From: CALLVY01 sp937899855
GTDB lineage: Bacteria; Bacteroidota; Bacteroidia; Chitinophagales; Saprospiraceae
Direction of reading: 5' to 3'
Assembly (NCBI GenBank): GCA_039820405.1
Contig: JBCBQC010000006.1
Location: 1 to 64,000, forward strand
Length of the DNA stretch: 64,000 bases
The notes under the pieces: generated by a model
What the model was told of the DNA's origin: nothing
Databases searched by the model: none
The model's input: only the letters and a program-made list of their open reading frames with translations
Made by a program: the position numbers and the translations under genes
In this document: positions 25,470-34,095 of the stretch, one piece after another
How the letters are laid out: every line of letters starts with the position of its first letter
How positions within the stretch are numbered: the first letter of the stretch is position 1

Positions 25470-26738
25470 CTACTCTCGTCTTACAAATACGGGTTGTACG
25501 CCGCTGCTGTCGGCCTCTCGGAGGTAGGTCTTGATGAGGAAGAGCCCTTCGGGCCACTGGCTGACGTCGATGCGCTGCTGGCCCAGTTGCTCCGCTTCCA
25601 CAAAATCGTAGAGCTCGCCATTGGGCAGGTAGATTTCGACCCGGACGATCTCCCGGCCCTGGGCGTCGAGCTGCAACTCGTTGTAGGCGGGATTAGGGAA
25701 AAGCTGAGGGGCACTGGGATCTTCCACAAAGGGGTCGGGCTCGGAGCTGCGGGTACTGGTTTCGGCGACGCCGCGGTGGCGGCGGTAGAAAAACTGCTCA
25801 GTGAGTATGTCCCCGCCGGGTTTAGTGCTGTTGAGGTAGTGATTGAGATCGCTATAGCGATGCCAGTGGTAGCCCTCGATCGTTACGAGATCTTTCCAGG
25901 CGCCCTCCTGTTCGGCAAAGCCGTTTTGTCCCATCAAAAAAGTGCTAAAGGCCTGTTCGAGGGGATTTTCGAGCAGCCAGGGGCCCATAAATTTTTTCCT
26001 CCCCGAAAACAGAGGAACCACCCGGAGTGGTTGGCCCGAGGCGACCAGGGCCTCCAGGCGCTCGGGTTTGTATTGATAAATGCTGTTGCCGTTGTTGTAG
26101 AGGTCCGACTTGCGGTAAAAGTGGACCAAGACCCGATCGCAGATGGCTCCAATGATGGCACCCTGCTCGTAGGTCGTATTGCCCAGGTAGGTTTCACACT
26201 CGGCATCCGCTGCGTCCGCCATCCACCGGACTTTCTCCAACTCCCCTTGGTAATATTCAAAAGCACCGTCCACGCTGCATTCCAGCTCACGCTCCTCCAG
26301 GTAGGTCGAGCAGTAATAGCGCTCAATCATATTGGGATTCCAAAACTCAAATTCGAGGTGGTAAACGTCGATGTGTACATCGGGAAAATTGTGTCGGAAG
26401 GCCACCGTCCAGTCGAAGGAACTGGCCTTCTCTCCCACGATACCGATTTGCTCGATGCCATACTCTTGCTTGGCCCGCCGGATAAAACTGGCCAGGGTAG
26501 ACCCACCCGCAGGGTCGCTCAGGTCGTACACGTCACGGTTGATGAAACCCAGGTTGTAGAGGAGCAAATAATTGAAGTCCAGGTCCTCCGCGAAGGTCAA
26601 CAATTCCCGTTCCCGATCGGGGTAGCCAAGGATATTGCGAAAATCATCGACGTGGACACCACGGATGCTTTGGGCCGACAAGAATGGGGAAAACAGCAGG
26701 GCACTCAGGCCCAGTAGAAGGTTGATGACGCTTTTCAT
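25470..26738 (-). CDS. Secreted protein of unknown family, paralogue B, with T9SS sorting domain
   Basis: A 422-residue protein with a signal peptide (about 1-22, ending LSAQ). Residues about 25-300 match paralogue A across the whole domain (HVDDFRNILGYPDRE, FNYLLLYN, SFIRRAKQEY, CDRVLVHFYRKSD, NGNSIYQY, MGPWL). A linker with Ser/Pro/Asp (about 315-340) leads to a T9SS type A sorting domain (about 340-422, from QLFPNPAYNELQL to the C-terminus VQPVFVRRE). It should be exported through T9SS to the cell surface or medium, whereas paralogue A would stay in the periplasm or inner membrane. Both lie on the minus strand and probably arose by tandem duplication. Confidence 0.78.
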   Translation of the reverse strand: MKSVINLLLGLSALLFSPFLSAQSIRGVHVDDFRNILGYPDRERELLTFAEDLDFNYLLLYNLGFINRDVYDLSDPAGGSTLASFIRRAKQEYGIEQIGIVGEKASSFDWTVAFRHNFPDVHIDVYHLEFEFWNPNMIERYYCSTYLEERELECSVDGAFEYYQGELEKVRWMADAADAECETYLGNTTYEQGAIIGAICDRVLVHFYRKSDLYNNGNSIYQYKPERLEALVASGQPLRVVPLFSGRKKFMGPWLLENPLEQAFSTFLMGQNGFAEQEGAWKDLVTIEGYHWHRYSDLNHYLNSTKPGGDILTEQFFYRRHRGVAETSTRSSEPDPFVEDPSAPQLFPNPAYNELQLDAQGREIVRVEIYLPNGELYDFVEAEQLGQQRIDVSQWPEGLFLIKTYLREADSSGVQPVFVRRE

Positions 26739-26973
26739 GATTGTTTGGGTTTGAGATCCATTAACATATACACATTAGCACACTGGCTACAATGATTGGG
26801 CTGTTTTGCGGGGCTCCGCGTCGGTTTTCGCTAGCGCGGTGACGCTCCCCATTTTTCATGCCACCTTTTTTTACGATCCGTATGGTCCTCACAATCTGGC
26901 GGATAAGTAAAAGAGGGGGGAAGGCCGGTGAGGGGGAAGGGTACAGATTTGCGAAAAAAGAAAGTTCAAAAAA

Positions 26974-27004
26974 TTGGTCAGGTGTAATAATATGCGTAGT
27001 TTTG
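26974..27004 (+). promoter_or_regulatory. Promoter of the ArsR-SRPBCC gene
   Basis: TTG at 26974-26976, exactly 20 bases, then TAGTTTTG at 26997-27004. Both elements and the spacing match the Bacteroidota consensus. The -7 element is directly followed by the operator, so the predicted start of transcription (about 27011) is inside the operator. Confidence 0.75.
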
Positions 27005-27028
27005 ACATGTTACTATTTGGTAACATGT
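27005..27028. promoter_or_regulatory. ArsR-type operator overlapping the transcription start
   Basis: Perfect 9-base inverted repeat ACATGTTAC (27005-27013) and GTAACATGT (27020-27028) with a 6-base spacer. It lies between the -7 element and the ATG at 27040, the usual place for self-repression by an ArsR-family protein, which the next gene encodes. Confidence 0.75.
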
Positions 27029-27039
27029 TAATTTTTCCT

Positions 27040-27801
27040 ATGATTTGGAAAGCTCTGGCAGACCCCACGCGGCGGACGATTATTGATTTATTGCATGACG
27101 CACCGCTTACGACCGGTGAGATCAGTGAACGAATCGAGAACCTCTCACGCTACGCTGTCATGAAACACTTAGGCATACTAGAAAAAGCCAACTTGATTAC
27201 CATCAGAAGGGAGGGCAAATTCCGCTGGAATTATCTTAACCCGGTACCGATCAAGGAGAGCTATGAGGAATGGTTGAGACAACTTTTACAACTGAAGAAA
27301 TATGCTGCAAAAAGTACCCCGTTGATGGGCGAACCAGAAAAATCAATCAGGACGACCACGCTTTCGCTGGAACTTTCCATTGCGGCAAATCGGGCGAGGG
27401 TGTGGTCTGCCCTTACGGAAGAAATGAGTCAGTGGTGGCCACCCCAGTTTTACGTGCATCCCCGCTCCGTCGGTATGGTGCTGGATTTGCGTTTGGGGGG
27501 GCACTGGTACGAGCTGGCCGAGGGAGGCGACGGGCAATTGTGGGGGCAGGTGATTGGCTTGGAAAAGGGCCAACGGCTACTCTTGCAGGGGCCCCTGAGC
27601 CCCGCATTGGGCGGTCCCGGTTTGTCTTTTCTCCATTTCGACTTGCGGGCTAGGGGAGGAAAGAGTACCCTGCACTTTTCGGATACCCTCTTTGGAGACC
27701 TTGCCGCCGGCCTGGGCCAACGACTCGACCAGGATTGGGAACTGATCCTGAAAAAGAGCTTCCGAAATTATGTACAAAACCCGCGTACGGGCTCCGCCTG
27801 A
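27040..27801 (+). CDS. ArsR-family regulator fused to an SRPBCC (AHSA1-like) domain
   Basis: A 253-residue protein. The start at ATG 27040 gives MIWKALADPTRRTIIDLL, the usual ArsR winged-helix opening; upstream in-frame starts at 26974-27025 lie in the promoter and operator and are rejected. The winged helix spans about 1-85 (TGEISERI, YAVMKHLGILEKANLI, RREGKFRWNYLNPVPI). A linker leads to an SRPBCC/AHSA1-like ligand-binding domain (about 108-245, LELSIAANRARVWSALTEEMSQWWPP onward). Such ArsR and AHSA1 genes are often neighbours; here they are one protein, so a bound ligand could directly control DNA binding. No canonical metal-binding CxC motif is seen in the ArsR part. Confidence 0.85.
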   Translation: MIWKALADPTRRTIIDLLHDAPLTTGEISERIENLSRYAVMKHLGILEKANLITIRREGKFRWNYLNPVPIKESYEEWLRQLLQLKKYAAKSTPLMGEPEKSIRTTTLSLELSIAANRARVWSALTEEMSQWWPPQFYVHPRSVGMVLDLRLGGHWYELAEGGDGQLWGQVIGLEKGQRLLLQGPLSPALGGPGLSFLHFDLRARGGKSTLHFSDTLFGDLAAGLGQRLDQDWELILKKSFRNYVQNPRTGSA

Positions 27802-27856
27802 CGAAGGCCATTCGGGCCACCGGGACGAGGCAAATAGGATCAAACACCCTAGATGA

Positions 27857-28079
27857 GGTGATGTCTTACCAGTACCCAGCGGCGAATCTGCTCCATCTTG
27901 AGAATCTGGCCTCCCATCCGCTAAGTGGTTCCCGCACTTCGGACGGTGTCCGCCCCAAAGGGGGCGCTCACTCACACCTATGGCTACCGCAATAGCTAAG
28001 GCTATTCCGCTCGAAAGGAGGCTCGGCGAGCACCAAAACCCGGACCACCTTCCTCCAAAAGCATTTGTAAGACACTACC
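27857..28079. mobile_element. MITE-like element, family 2, copy B
   Basis: A 223-base non-coding element. Its ends (GGTGATGTCTTACC at the left; complement of GGTAGTGTCTTACAAATGC at the right) are imperfect inverted repeats, with TA at the right flank and GA at the left. Most of it matches the reverse complement of the copy at 41126-41290, including CACTTCGGACGGTGTCCG-like core and a GGACCACCTTCCTCCAAAAGC segment; this copy has about 50 extra bases near 27958-28010. It lies between the stop codon of the ArsR-SRPBCC gene and a strong terminator. Confidence 0.65.
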
Positions 28080-28106
28080 TAATTGTTATATAAATCCTAA
28101 ATGCGG

Positions 28107-28141
28107 ACATCCGACAAGACGCCTTGTCGGGTGTTTTTTTA
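28107..28141 (+). terminator. Rho-independent terminator
   Basis: Twelve-base stem (28107-28118 with 28123-28134, one wobble pair), four-base loop, then seven T residues. The upstream plus-strand gene is the ArsR-SRPBCC fusion ending at 27801, with a MITE-like element inserted between stop codon and terminator. Confidence 0.8.
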
Positions 28142-28204
28142 TGATCCAAGCTCCCCAGGAACAATCCAAAGGCCTCAATATTTTTATTTTTCTGATGTAT
28201 TAGC

Positions 28205-28212
28205 TAATTTTG
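28205..28212 (+). promoter_or_regulatory. Possible -7 element of the hybrid two-component gene
   Basis: TAATTTTG matches TAnnTTTG. The -33 region 20 bases upstream reads TTT rather than TTG. The expected leader is about 110 bases. Confidence 0.35.
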
Positions 28213-28330
28213 TCCGTCCTAACTCAGGGCCCAGCAAATCCCAAGCATACGTCGAACGCATCCTTTCCGGGTGCCCTGCGTACACCAATACTACTACAAG
28301 AGAGATCAACAGCCAAGTATTCAACTTTCC

Positions 28331-31300
28331 ATGTCGCAACAATGTCGATTCTTATTTCGCGTGTTTGTATGGGTGGTTCTTTACCTGTACTGCCCGTCTG
28401 AATTGCCGGGACAGGATGACTTTCTCGTTAATTTTCGCAGCCTCAATCTCCCGGATGGCCTTTCCCACCGCGAGGTATTCGACTTTCACCAGGACGAGCA
28501 CGGATTGATGTGGATCGCTACGCGCCGGGGGCTGAATCGCTACGATGGCCACCGCTTCAAGTGGTGGACGGCCGAGGAGGATGGATTGAGCCAAAGCGAC
28601 ATCAAGCGGATTGAGCGGGACGAGAATGGCAAGTTCTGGCTCATCGGGGAGGCCGAAATTCGGGCCAACGTTACCCAGATTGATCACCTCGATATTTTTG
28701 ACCCCAGCACCGAAACCATCCAATCCCTCACCGATTACTTTGCGGACCAAGCGCTGCCCTTTACCTGGGATACCCTCCGCAATATCCACGGTTCTGAAGA
28801 AGGGGGCCTGATCTTCTACAGCAAAACGGGACAACTCTGGATTTACCGATCGGCTACTGGGTTTTCAGAAATTCCCGTTCCCACCCCTCAGTTCAACGTC
28901 GAACTATTTGAGGCGAATTCGATCTGGTTGAGCCACAAGAATTTCCTCTACCAAATCAGCTTCGAAGGAGTGGTCCAAACCAAGGTGGCGACCTCCATGA
29001 CCGCCATCAATGCCTTGGTCAAGGGTCCCGGACAGACCTACGCGATTCTCGGTACGAATGAGGTCAACCTCCCCTGGGTAGCCTTGCTCCAGGGGGGACA
29101 GGTAAAGCTGTTGGAAAAGCTTCCCGGCGCAAATGAGCTGCCCGGCCCGGTGGGGGTAACCTACGATAAGTCGGGACAAAACTTTTGGATCGCCAGCACC
29201 CACGGCTTGGTGGTGGTGGATAAAAACGGGTCGATCGTAATGGATTATGACGATGAGGAAGCGGACGTGATCGATCGCGAGGTACACCAGATGAAACTCG
29301 ACCGGGATGGCCTGGGCTGGCTGGCGACCAGCAATGGCATCGTCCTGGCGCAGGTGCGGGCCAATCTGTTTGAGCGCTATCTCTACCTCAATCCCCGCCA
29401 GTACAAGATGGAAGATTTTTACCGTTGCCGGGGCATTCTGGTCAATGGCGCTGACCTCTACGTCAATGTCTACGGTGGCCGCCATCGGGTAGATCTGTCG
29501 ACCGGAGCGGCGGAAGCAATAGCGACTTTGCCCGACAATCGACTGGCCCCTTTTTCGCGCTTTCCCCTGTTCCGGGACCGCAAAGGGCGATTTTGGGCGG
29601 GCGATAGCGGCCTGGTCGAACTGGATCCTGAGAATTTGGAAGAGCAGCGCAGTTATCAACTCCCCAAATACGATGGTCGAACCTGGTCGATTCTCGATTT
29701 GCGGGATGGTCAATTTCTACTGGGGGATCAAAATGGCCTACGCCTGGCCCATCCGGGCGTGGTGGATACCGTGGCCCTGTACGATCACTACAACGAATTT
29801 ACGGAGCTGCGCAATAGCTTTATCACGGATTTGGTCCGCGATCGGGAGGGGCTGATTTGGATCCTCAGTACCCGTGGCCTGTACCGGTTGGAAGAAGGGC
29901 GCGGTGTGGTCGAACGCTACAGCCACCGCGAAAGTGGACGTTTTTATTTACCCACCAGCAACATCCAACACCTCCACTTGGACGAGGCTGGGATTTACTG
30001 GTTGGCCACCAGTGGGGAAGGCTTGATCCGCTGGGATCGCTCGGCGGGGGAATTGGAGCAGTACGATCGGCGTACCGGATTTTCGAACAACAACATTTAC
30101 GCCGTATACGAGGATGATTTTGACCACCTGTGGATGAGTAGCGACTACGGTATTTTACAATTCGACAAAGAAACACACCGGGTCAAAAACTACGGGGTCC
30201 CCGATGGTATTTCCTTTTACGAGTTCAACCGCATTTCCCATTATCAGGATGTAGATGGGCGCATCTATTTTGGTAGCTTGAACGGAGTGACGGCTTTTGA
30301 TCCCAAAGATTTTTACCCCGATCGCGACAAGCCCCATTCTCCCATCCTGGCGGATTTTACCATGTTTGAAGGCTCCAAGGGGCGCTTGGAAAACAAGACG
30401 GCCAAGGTCTGGCAGGGCAATGCCATCGAATTGGATCCCGAGGAGCGCATCTACCGTCTGGAGGTGGCCCAGCTGGACTATTTCAACTCGGACAAGATCA
30501 TCTACAACTACCGGCTGGACGGAAGAGACCGGCGCTGGAAGAGCCTGCGCGGCAACGAAATTGCCATCGAGGGAGTCACGCCGGGGCAGTATACGCTGCG
30601 CGTTCGGGCGCGCAAAACGGGCTACAGCTTTGGCGATCAGGAGCTGCGCATCCCCCTCCTACGCAACGTGGCTTTTTACCGCCGCCCCGAGTTCCTCACC
30701 CTCCTCACCCTCCTCTGCTTTGGAATGATCTGGTGGTGGCAGCGCCTGCGCAACCTGAGGCTCCAAGAGCAGCAGGCGAAGTTGGAGCGGGAGGTCCAAA
30801 AACGCACCCTCAAGATCCAGGAAGACAAGCTATTGATTGAAAAACAGGCGGAAGAACTGCGCGAACAGGACCGCCTGAAGACCCGATTTTTCAACAACAT
30901 TGCCCACGAATTGCGCACTCCACTGACCTTGATCTCGGGCCCCGTCCGGCAACTGCTCCAGCGCAGTTCGGTCGAGCTGGAGGAGCAACAATTGCTACAG
31001 CTGATTCGGCAAAATAGCGAGCACCTGCTCCAAAAGGTCAAGTACATGCTAGACCTGGCCAAGCTGGAGGCCAAACAGCTGGAACTCCACCCCCGGCAAA
31101 TGGACCTGCGGCGGTTTTTCGAACAGCAGCTCTCCTTGTTTACGTCCCTGGCCAGGACCCAAAAAATTGACCTGCAATTGGAGCAACGGTACGCTGGGGA
31201 GCTCTGGTTGTTGATCGACGAAGAAAAACTCAGTACCATCGTTCAGAATCTGTTGTCCAATGCCCTGAAGTATACGCCCAGTGGCGGACGGGTCCTGCTT

Positions 31301-32452
31301 CGCTGGTCGACGGATGCGGAGCAATTGATGATCGAAGTGATTGACTCGGGTGGGGGAATCCCGGCGGAGGATCTGCCCCAGGTCTTCAATCGTTTTTACC
31401 AGGTGCGCAAGACGAATCGGGAAGGCGATGGCGGTACGGGGATTGGCCTGGCTTTGACCCGGGAGTTGGTCGAGTTGATGGGCGGGCAAATTGGGGTGGA
31501 AAGTAGCTCGGAAACGGGCAGTCGGTTTTGGATTCGATTGCCTTTAAAAGTGTTGCCTTCTCCGCACGCTCCCGAGCCAGTGGAGGAGGCCTTCGTCCGG
31601 GAGCGGCCACTGGATGCCGATGAGATCAGCGATTGGCAAAATCAGACCAAGCCCACGGTACCCCCAGTTCAAGCGGAGGCGCTGGGTACGACTCCCAAAA
31701 AGCATCGGGGGAATATCTTGCTGGTGGAGGACAACCCGGAGCTGCGCGAATACCTGGGGCTGGTACTGGCGGATTACCACCTGGTGGCGGTGGGGGATGG
31801 CCAGGAAGCCTTGGACTGGTTGTCGCAGACGGTTCGGTTGCCCCAGTTGATTATTTCCGATATCATGATGCCGGTGATGGATGGCTTTACCCTGCTGGAG
31901 CGGCTCAAGGCGGCCGAGCGGACCAGCATGATTCCGGTGATTTTGCTGACGGCCCGGGCTGAGGTCAAGGACCGTCGTCGGGCCCTCCGCATTGGGGTGG
32001 ATGATTACGTCACCAAGCCCTTTGTGGCGCAGGAGCTGTTGGTAAAGGTGGAGACCCTGCTACAGCACGCGGGGGAGCGCAAGGGGAGCGGGGAGGCCGT
32101 GGCCAACGTCAATCAGCAACGTTGGTTGGCCGAATTGGAGCAGCTACTGCTCGATAATTTGTCGACCCGCAATTTTACCCAAGATCAAATGGCCGCCGCC
32201 CTCCACATCAGCAAGCGCCAACTGAGTCGTCGCATCAAGAAGCTTACGGGCCTGACCACCAACCAGTACCTGCGCGAGATTCGCCTGCATCAGGCCCGGC
32301 AGTTGCTGGAGGACGGAGTCTACGCTACCATTGCGGAGGTGAGCTATGCGGTCGGCTTTGAGGACCAGCACTATTTTTCCAACCTTTATTTCCAGCGCTT
32401 TGCGATCAAACCCATTGCCTATTTTACCCCGAGCAATGAGGATGCAAAGTAA
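28331..32452 (+). CDS. Hybrid two-component system protein (sensor kinase-response regulator-AraC)
   Basis: A 1373-residue one-protein signalling chain. Order: signal peptide (about 1-25); periplasmic two-bladed-propeller repeats (about 35-690, with GLMWIATRRGLNRYDG-type blades) and a Y_Y_Y domain (about 700-780); membrane helix (about 787-805, LLTLLCFGMIWWW); coiled linker; HisKA with phospho-His about 859 (NNIAHELRTPL); HATPase (DSGGGIPAEDL, GTGIGLAL); receiver with Asp about 1177 (IISDIMMPVMDG); AraC-type HTH (about 1270-1373, YAVGFEDQHYFSNLY). Start at ATG 28331 fits the signal peptide. These proteins usually sense sugars and control polysaccharide-utilisation loci, but no susC/susD pair is within the window. 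Confidence 0.92.
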   Translation: MSQQCRFLFRVFVWVVLYLYCPSELPGQDDFLVNFRSLNLPDGLSHREVFDFHQDEHGLMWIATRRGLNRYDGHRFKWWTAEEDGLSQSDIKRIERDENGKFWLIGEAEIRANVTQIDHLDIFDPSTETIQSLTDYFADQALPFTWDTLRNIHGSEEGGLIFYSKTGQLWIYRSATGFSEIPVPTPQFNVELFEANSIWLSHKNFLYQISFEGVVQTKVATSMTAINALVKGPGQTYAILGTNEVNLPWVALLQGGQVKLLEKLPGANELPGPVGVTYDKSGQNFWIASTHGLVVVDKNGSIVMDYDDEEADVIDREVHQMKLDRDGLGWLATSNGIVLAQVRANLFERYLYLNPRQYKMEDFYRCRGILVNGADLYVNVYGGRHRVDLSTGAAEAIATLPDNRLAPFSRFPLFRDRKGRFWAGDSGLVELDPENLEEQRSYQLPKYDGRTWSILDLRDGQFLLGDQNGLRLAHPGVVDTVALYDHYNEFTELRNSFITDLVRDREGLIWILSTRGLYRLEEGRGVVERYSHRESGRFYLPTSNIQHLHLDEAGIYWLATSGEGLIRWDRSAGELEQYDRRTGFSNNNIYAVYEDDFDHLWMSSDYGILQFDKETHRVKNYGVPDGISFYEFNRISHYQDVDGRIYFGSLNGVTAFDPKDFYPDRDKPHSPILADFTMFEGSKGRLENKTAKVWQGNAIELDPEERIYRLEVAQLDYFNSDKIIYNYRLDGRDRRWKSLRGNEIAIEGVTPGQYTLRVRARKTGYSFGDQELRIPLLRNVAFYRRPEFLTLLTLLCFGMIWWWQRLRNLRLQEQQAKLEREVQKRTLKIQEDKLLIEKQAEELREQDRLKTRFFNNIAHELRTPLTLISGPVRQLLQRSSVELEEQQLLQLIRQNSEHLLQKVKYMLDLAKLEAKQLELHPRQMDLRRFFEQQLSLFTSLARTQKIDLQLEQRYAGELWLLIDEEKLSTIVQNLLSNALKYTPSGGRVLLRWSTDAEQLMIEVIDSGGGIPAEDLPQVFNRFYQVRKTNREGDGGTGIGLALTRELVELMGGQIGVESSSETGSRFWIRLPLKVLPSPHAPEPVEEAFVRERPLDADEISDWQNQTKPTVPPVQAEALGTTPKKHRGNILLVEDNPELREYLGLVLADYHLVAVGDGQEALDWLSQTVRLPQLIISDIMMPVMDGFTLLERLKAAERTSMIPVILLTARAEVKDRRRALRIGVDDYVTKPFVAQELLVKVETLLQHAGERKGSGEAVANVNQQRWLAELEQLLLDNLSTRNFTQDQMAAALHISKRQLSRRIKKLTGLTTNQYLREIRLHQARQLLEDGVYATIAEVSYAVGFEDQHYFSNLYFQRFAIKPIAYFTPSNEDAK

Positions 32453-32710
32453 TCTTTTGACACGCTTATACTAAAATTTGACACGTTCAGCGGAAAATGC
32501 CGTTTTGGCGATGTCTTTTTTCTCCCTACCGGTATTTACCAACACTTGGAGCGGCCATCGCTGCTCCACTGTTCAATTTTGTATTTAGCTGAATTTTGAA
32601 GTCACTTTTTTGCCGGATTGATCGAATGGGATTGGTCCGGTTTTTTTATTAATTTATCCCATTAATAATTACCTTTTGCCCCATATCGGTATCAATACAA
32701 TGACACAAGG

Positions 32711-33277
32711 ATGAAAGAATACGGCGATGAAGAGTTACTGCAACTGCTCCAATCGGCCAACGCCCCGGAGGCGGACCGCGCGTTGAAGTACCTGTACCAA
32801 AGGCTGTACAAGATGATCCAACACTTTATCCTGACCAATAACGGTCGCCCGGATGAGGTCGAAGATGTCTTTCAGGACGCGATGGTCGTCTTGTACAATC
32901 AGGTCCGCCGACCGGACTTTGCGCTGACCAGTACGCTTTCGACCTACTTCTACTCCGTTTGCCGCAATTTGTGGCTCAAACAACTCCGCAAGCGTCAGCG
33001 CAACACCACACTGACCGAAGAGGCGGAACGCATCCCCGTCGCCGAGACGCAGTTTGAAGTATTGGTCGCCTCGGAGCAGGCCCAACTGATTGCGGATTTG
33101 TTGAAGGAACTGGGGAGTGATTGCCAGAAGATACTGCACTACTTTTACTACGAACGCTTGCGCATGAAGGAAATCATCGAACACATGGGGATTTCCAGCG
33201 TAGCCGTGGCCAAAAACAAAAAATCGAATTGTATGAAACAACTGCGAAAATTGGCAGCCGGTAAGAACTGGCTCTAA
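32711..33277 (+). CDS. ECF RNA polymerase sigma factor, copy 1
   Basis: A 188-residue sigma-70-like factor. Region 2 includes DEVEDVFQDAMVVLYNQV and STYFYSVCRNLWLKQLRKRQRN; region 4 includes DCQKILHYFYYERLRMKEIIEHMGIS followed by a KNKKSNCMKQL recognition helix. It is about 45-50% similar by eye to the factor at 38626-39216, with the same signature VAKNKKxxCMxxLR. Its partner is the membrane protein gene 24 bases downstream. Target promoters are unknown; neighbouring paralogous secreted proteins and the CHAT lipoprotein are candidates by context. Confidence 0.88.
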   Translation: MKEYGDEELLQLLQSANAPEADRALKYLYQRLYKMIQHFILTNNGRPDEVEDVFQDAMVVLYNQVRRPDFALTSTLSTYFYSVCRNLWLKQLRKRQRNTTLTEEAERIPVAETQFEVLVASEQAQLIADLLKELGSDCQKILHYFYYERLRMKEIIEHMGISSVAVAKNKKSNCMKQLRKLAAGKNWL

Positions 33278-33301
33278 ATCCCGCATCAGAATCCCGTAGC
33301 A

Positions 33302-34075
33302 ATGGAAAAAGAACGCAACTACGAATCACAGATTGACGCTTACCTCCTCGGCGAATTGACCGGAAGTCAGCTCGATGCATTCGAGCGGGCCCTCCGCGAG
33401 GATCCCGCGCTTGCCCAAAGGGTCAGCGAGGAGCGTCAATTGTTTCGGGGACTACAGCACCACGGCAATGAGCAGCTGCGGGCCCGCCTCAAAGCCATCC
33501 ACCGCCAAACCCAAGGGGAGGCGTCAGCTTCTCCGACCGGCACTGCTCCCAGCGCCAAAAAACGTCGCCTGCCCGTTCGGATTCTACTTACCGCCGCCGC
33601 TGGCCTGGCCCTACTGATCGTGGCCACCTATCTGCTTCGTCCCGACCCCCTCAGCGGCCCCGAGGTCTTTGCCCAGCACTACCAAAGCTATCCCCTCTCC
33701 CTTACCGAACGTTCCGAACCCACCGAGGATCCCCGTCTTGCCCAGATTGATGCCCGGTACAGCCGGGGCGATTACGAACGAGTACTGCCCCTCGTTGCCG
33801 AGCTGACCGCCGAAGCCAACCGCGATCCCCTGCTGCAAATGGCGGGTGGGATTGCCGCCCTCGAAAGCCGGGATTATCCCTTGGCCATCCGCTATTTTAC
33901 CAGCATCCGCGAAAATCCCGATTCCCCCCTGGCCGATCAAGCGACCTGGTACCTGGCCCTCACTCATCTCCAGGGGGATGACGTCCGTGCCGCCCGCCCC
34001 CTCCTCGAAGACCTCGCAAAACGCCCGGAGGCCGACCGACATACCGAGGCGATCGCGGTTCTCCAACAGTTGTAG
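33302..34075 (+). CDS. Anti-sigma-like membrane protein with periplasmic TPR-like domain, copy 1
   Basis: A 257-residue single-span protein. The cytoplasmic N-terminus (about 1-95) starts with YESQIDAYLLGELTGSQLDAFERAL, the zinc-less anti-sigma-like pattern of Bacteroidota, and probably binds the sigma factor encoded 24 bases upstream. A membrane helix lies at about 96-115 (ILLTAAAGLALLIVATYLL). The outside part (about 130-257) looks like TPR-type helices (YSRGDYERVLPLVAEL, ALESRDYPLAIRYF, QATWYLALTHLQG). Same layout as the protein at 39224-39958. Confidence 0.8.
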   Translation: MEKERNYESQIDAYLLGELTGSQLDAFERALREDPALAQRVSEERQLFRGLQHHGNEQLRARLKAIHRQTQGEASASPTGTAPSAKKRRLPVRILLTAAAGLALLIVATYLLRPDPLSGPEVFAQHYQSYPLSLTERSEPTEDPRLAQIDARYSRGDYERVLPLVAELTAEANRDPLLQMAGGIAALESRDYPLAIRYFTSIRENPDSPLADQATWYLALTHLQGDDVRAARPLLEDLAKRPEADRHTEAIAVLQQL

Positions 34076-34095
34076 GGTATTGGGGGGCATTTTCC

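Noticed and set aside
26974..27039. Longer reading of the ArsR-SRPBCC gene from 26974
   Set aside because: Its start would be the -33 TTG, and the added codons lie in the promoter and operator. The family begins at MIWKALADPTRR (27040).
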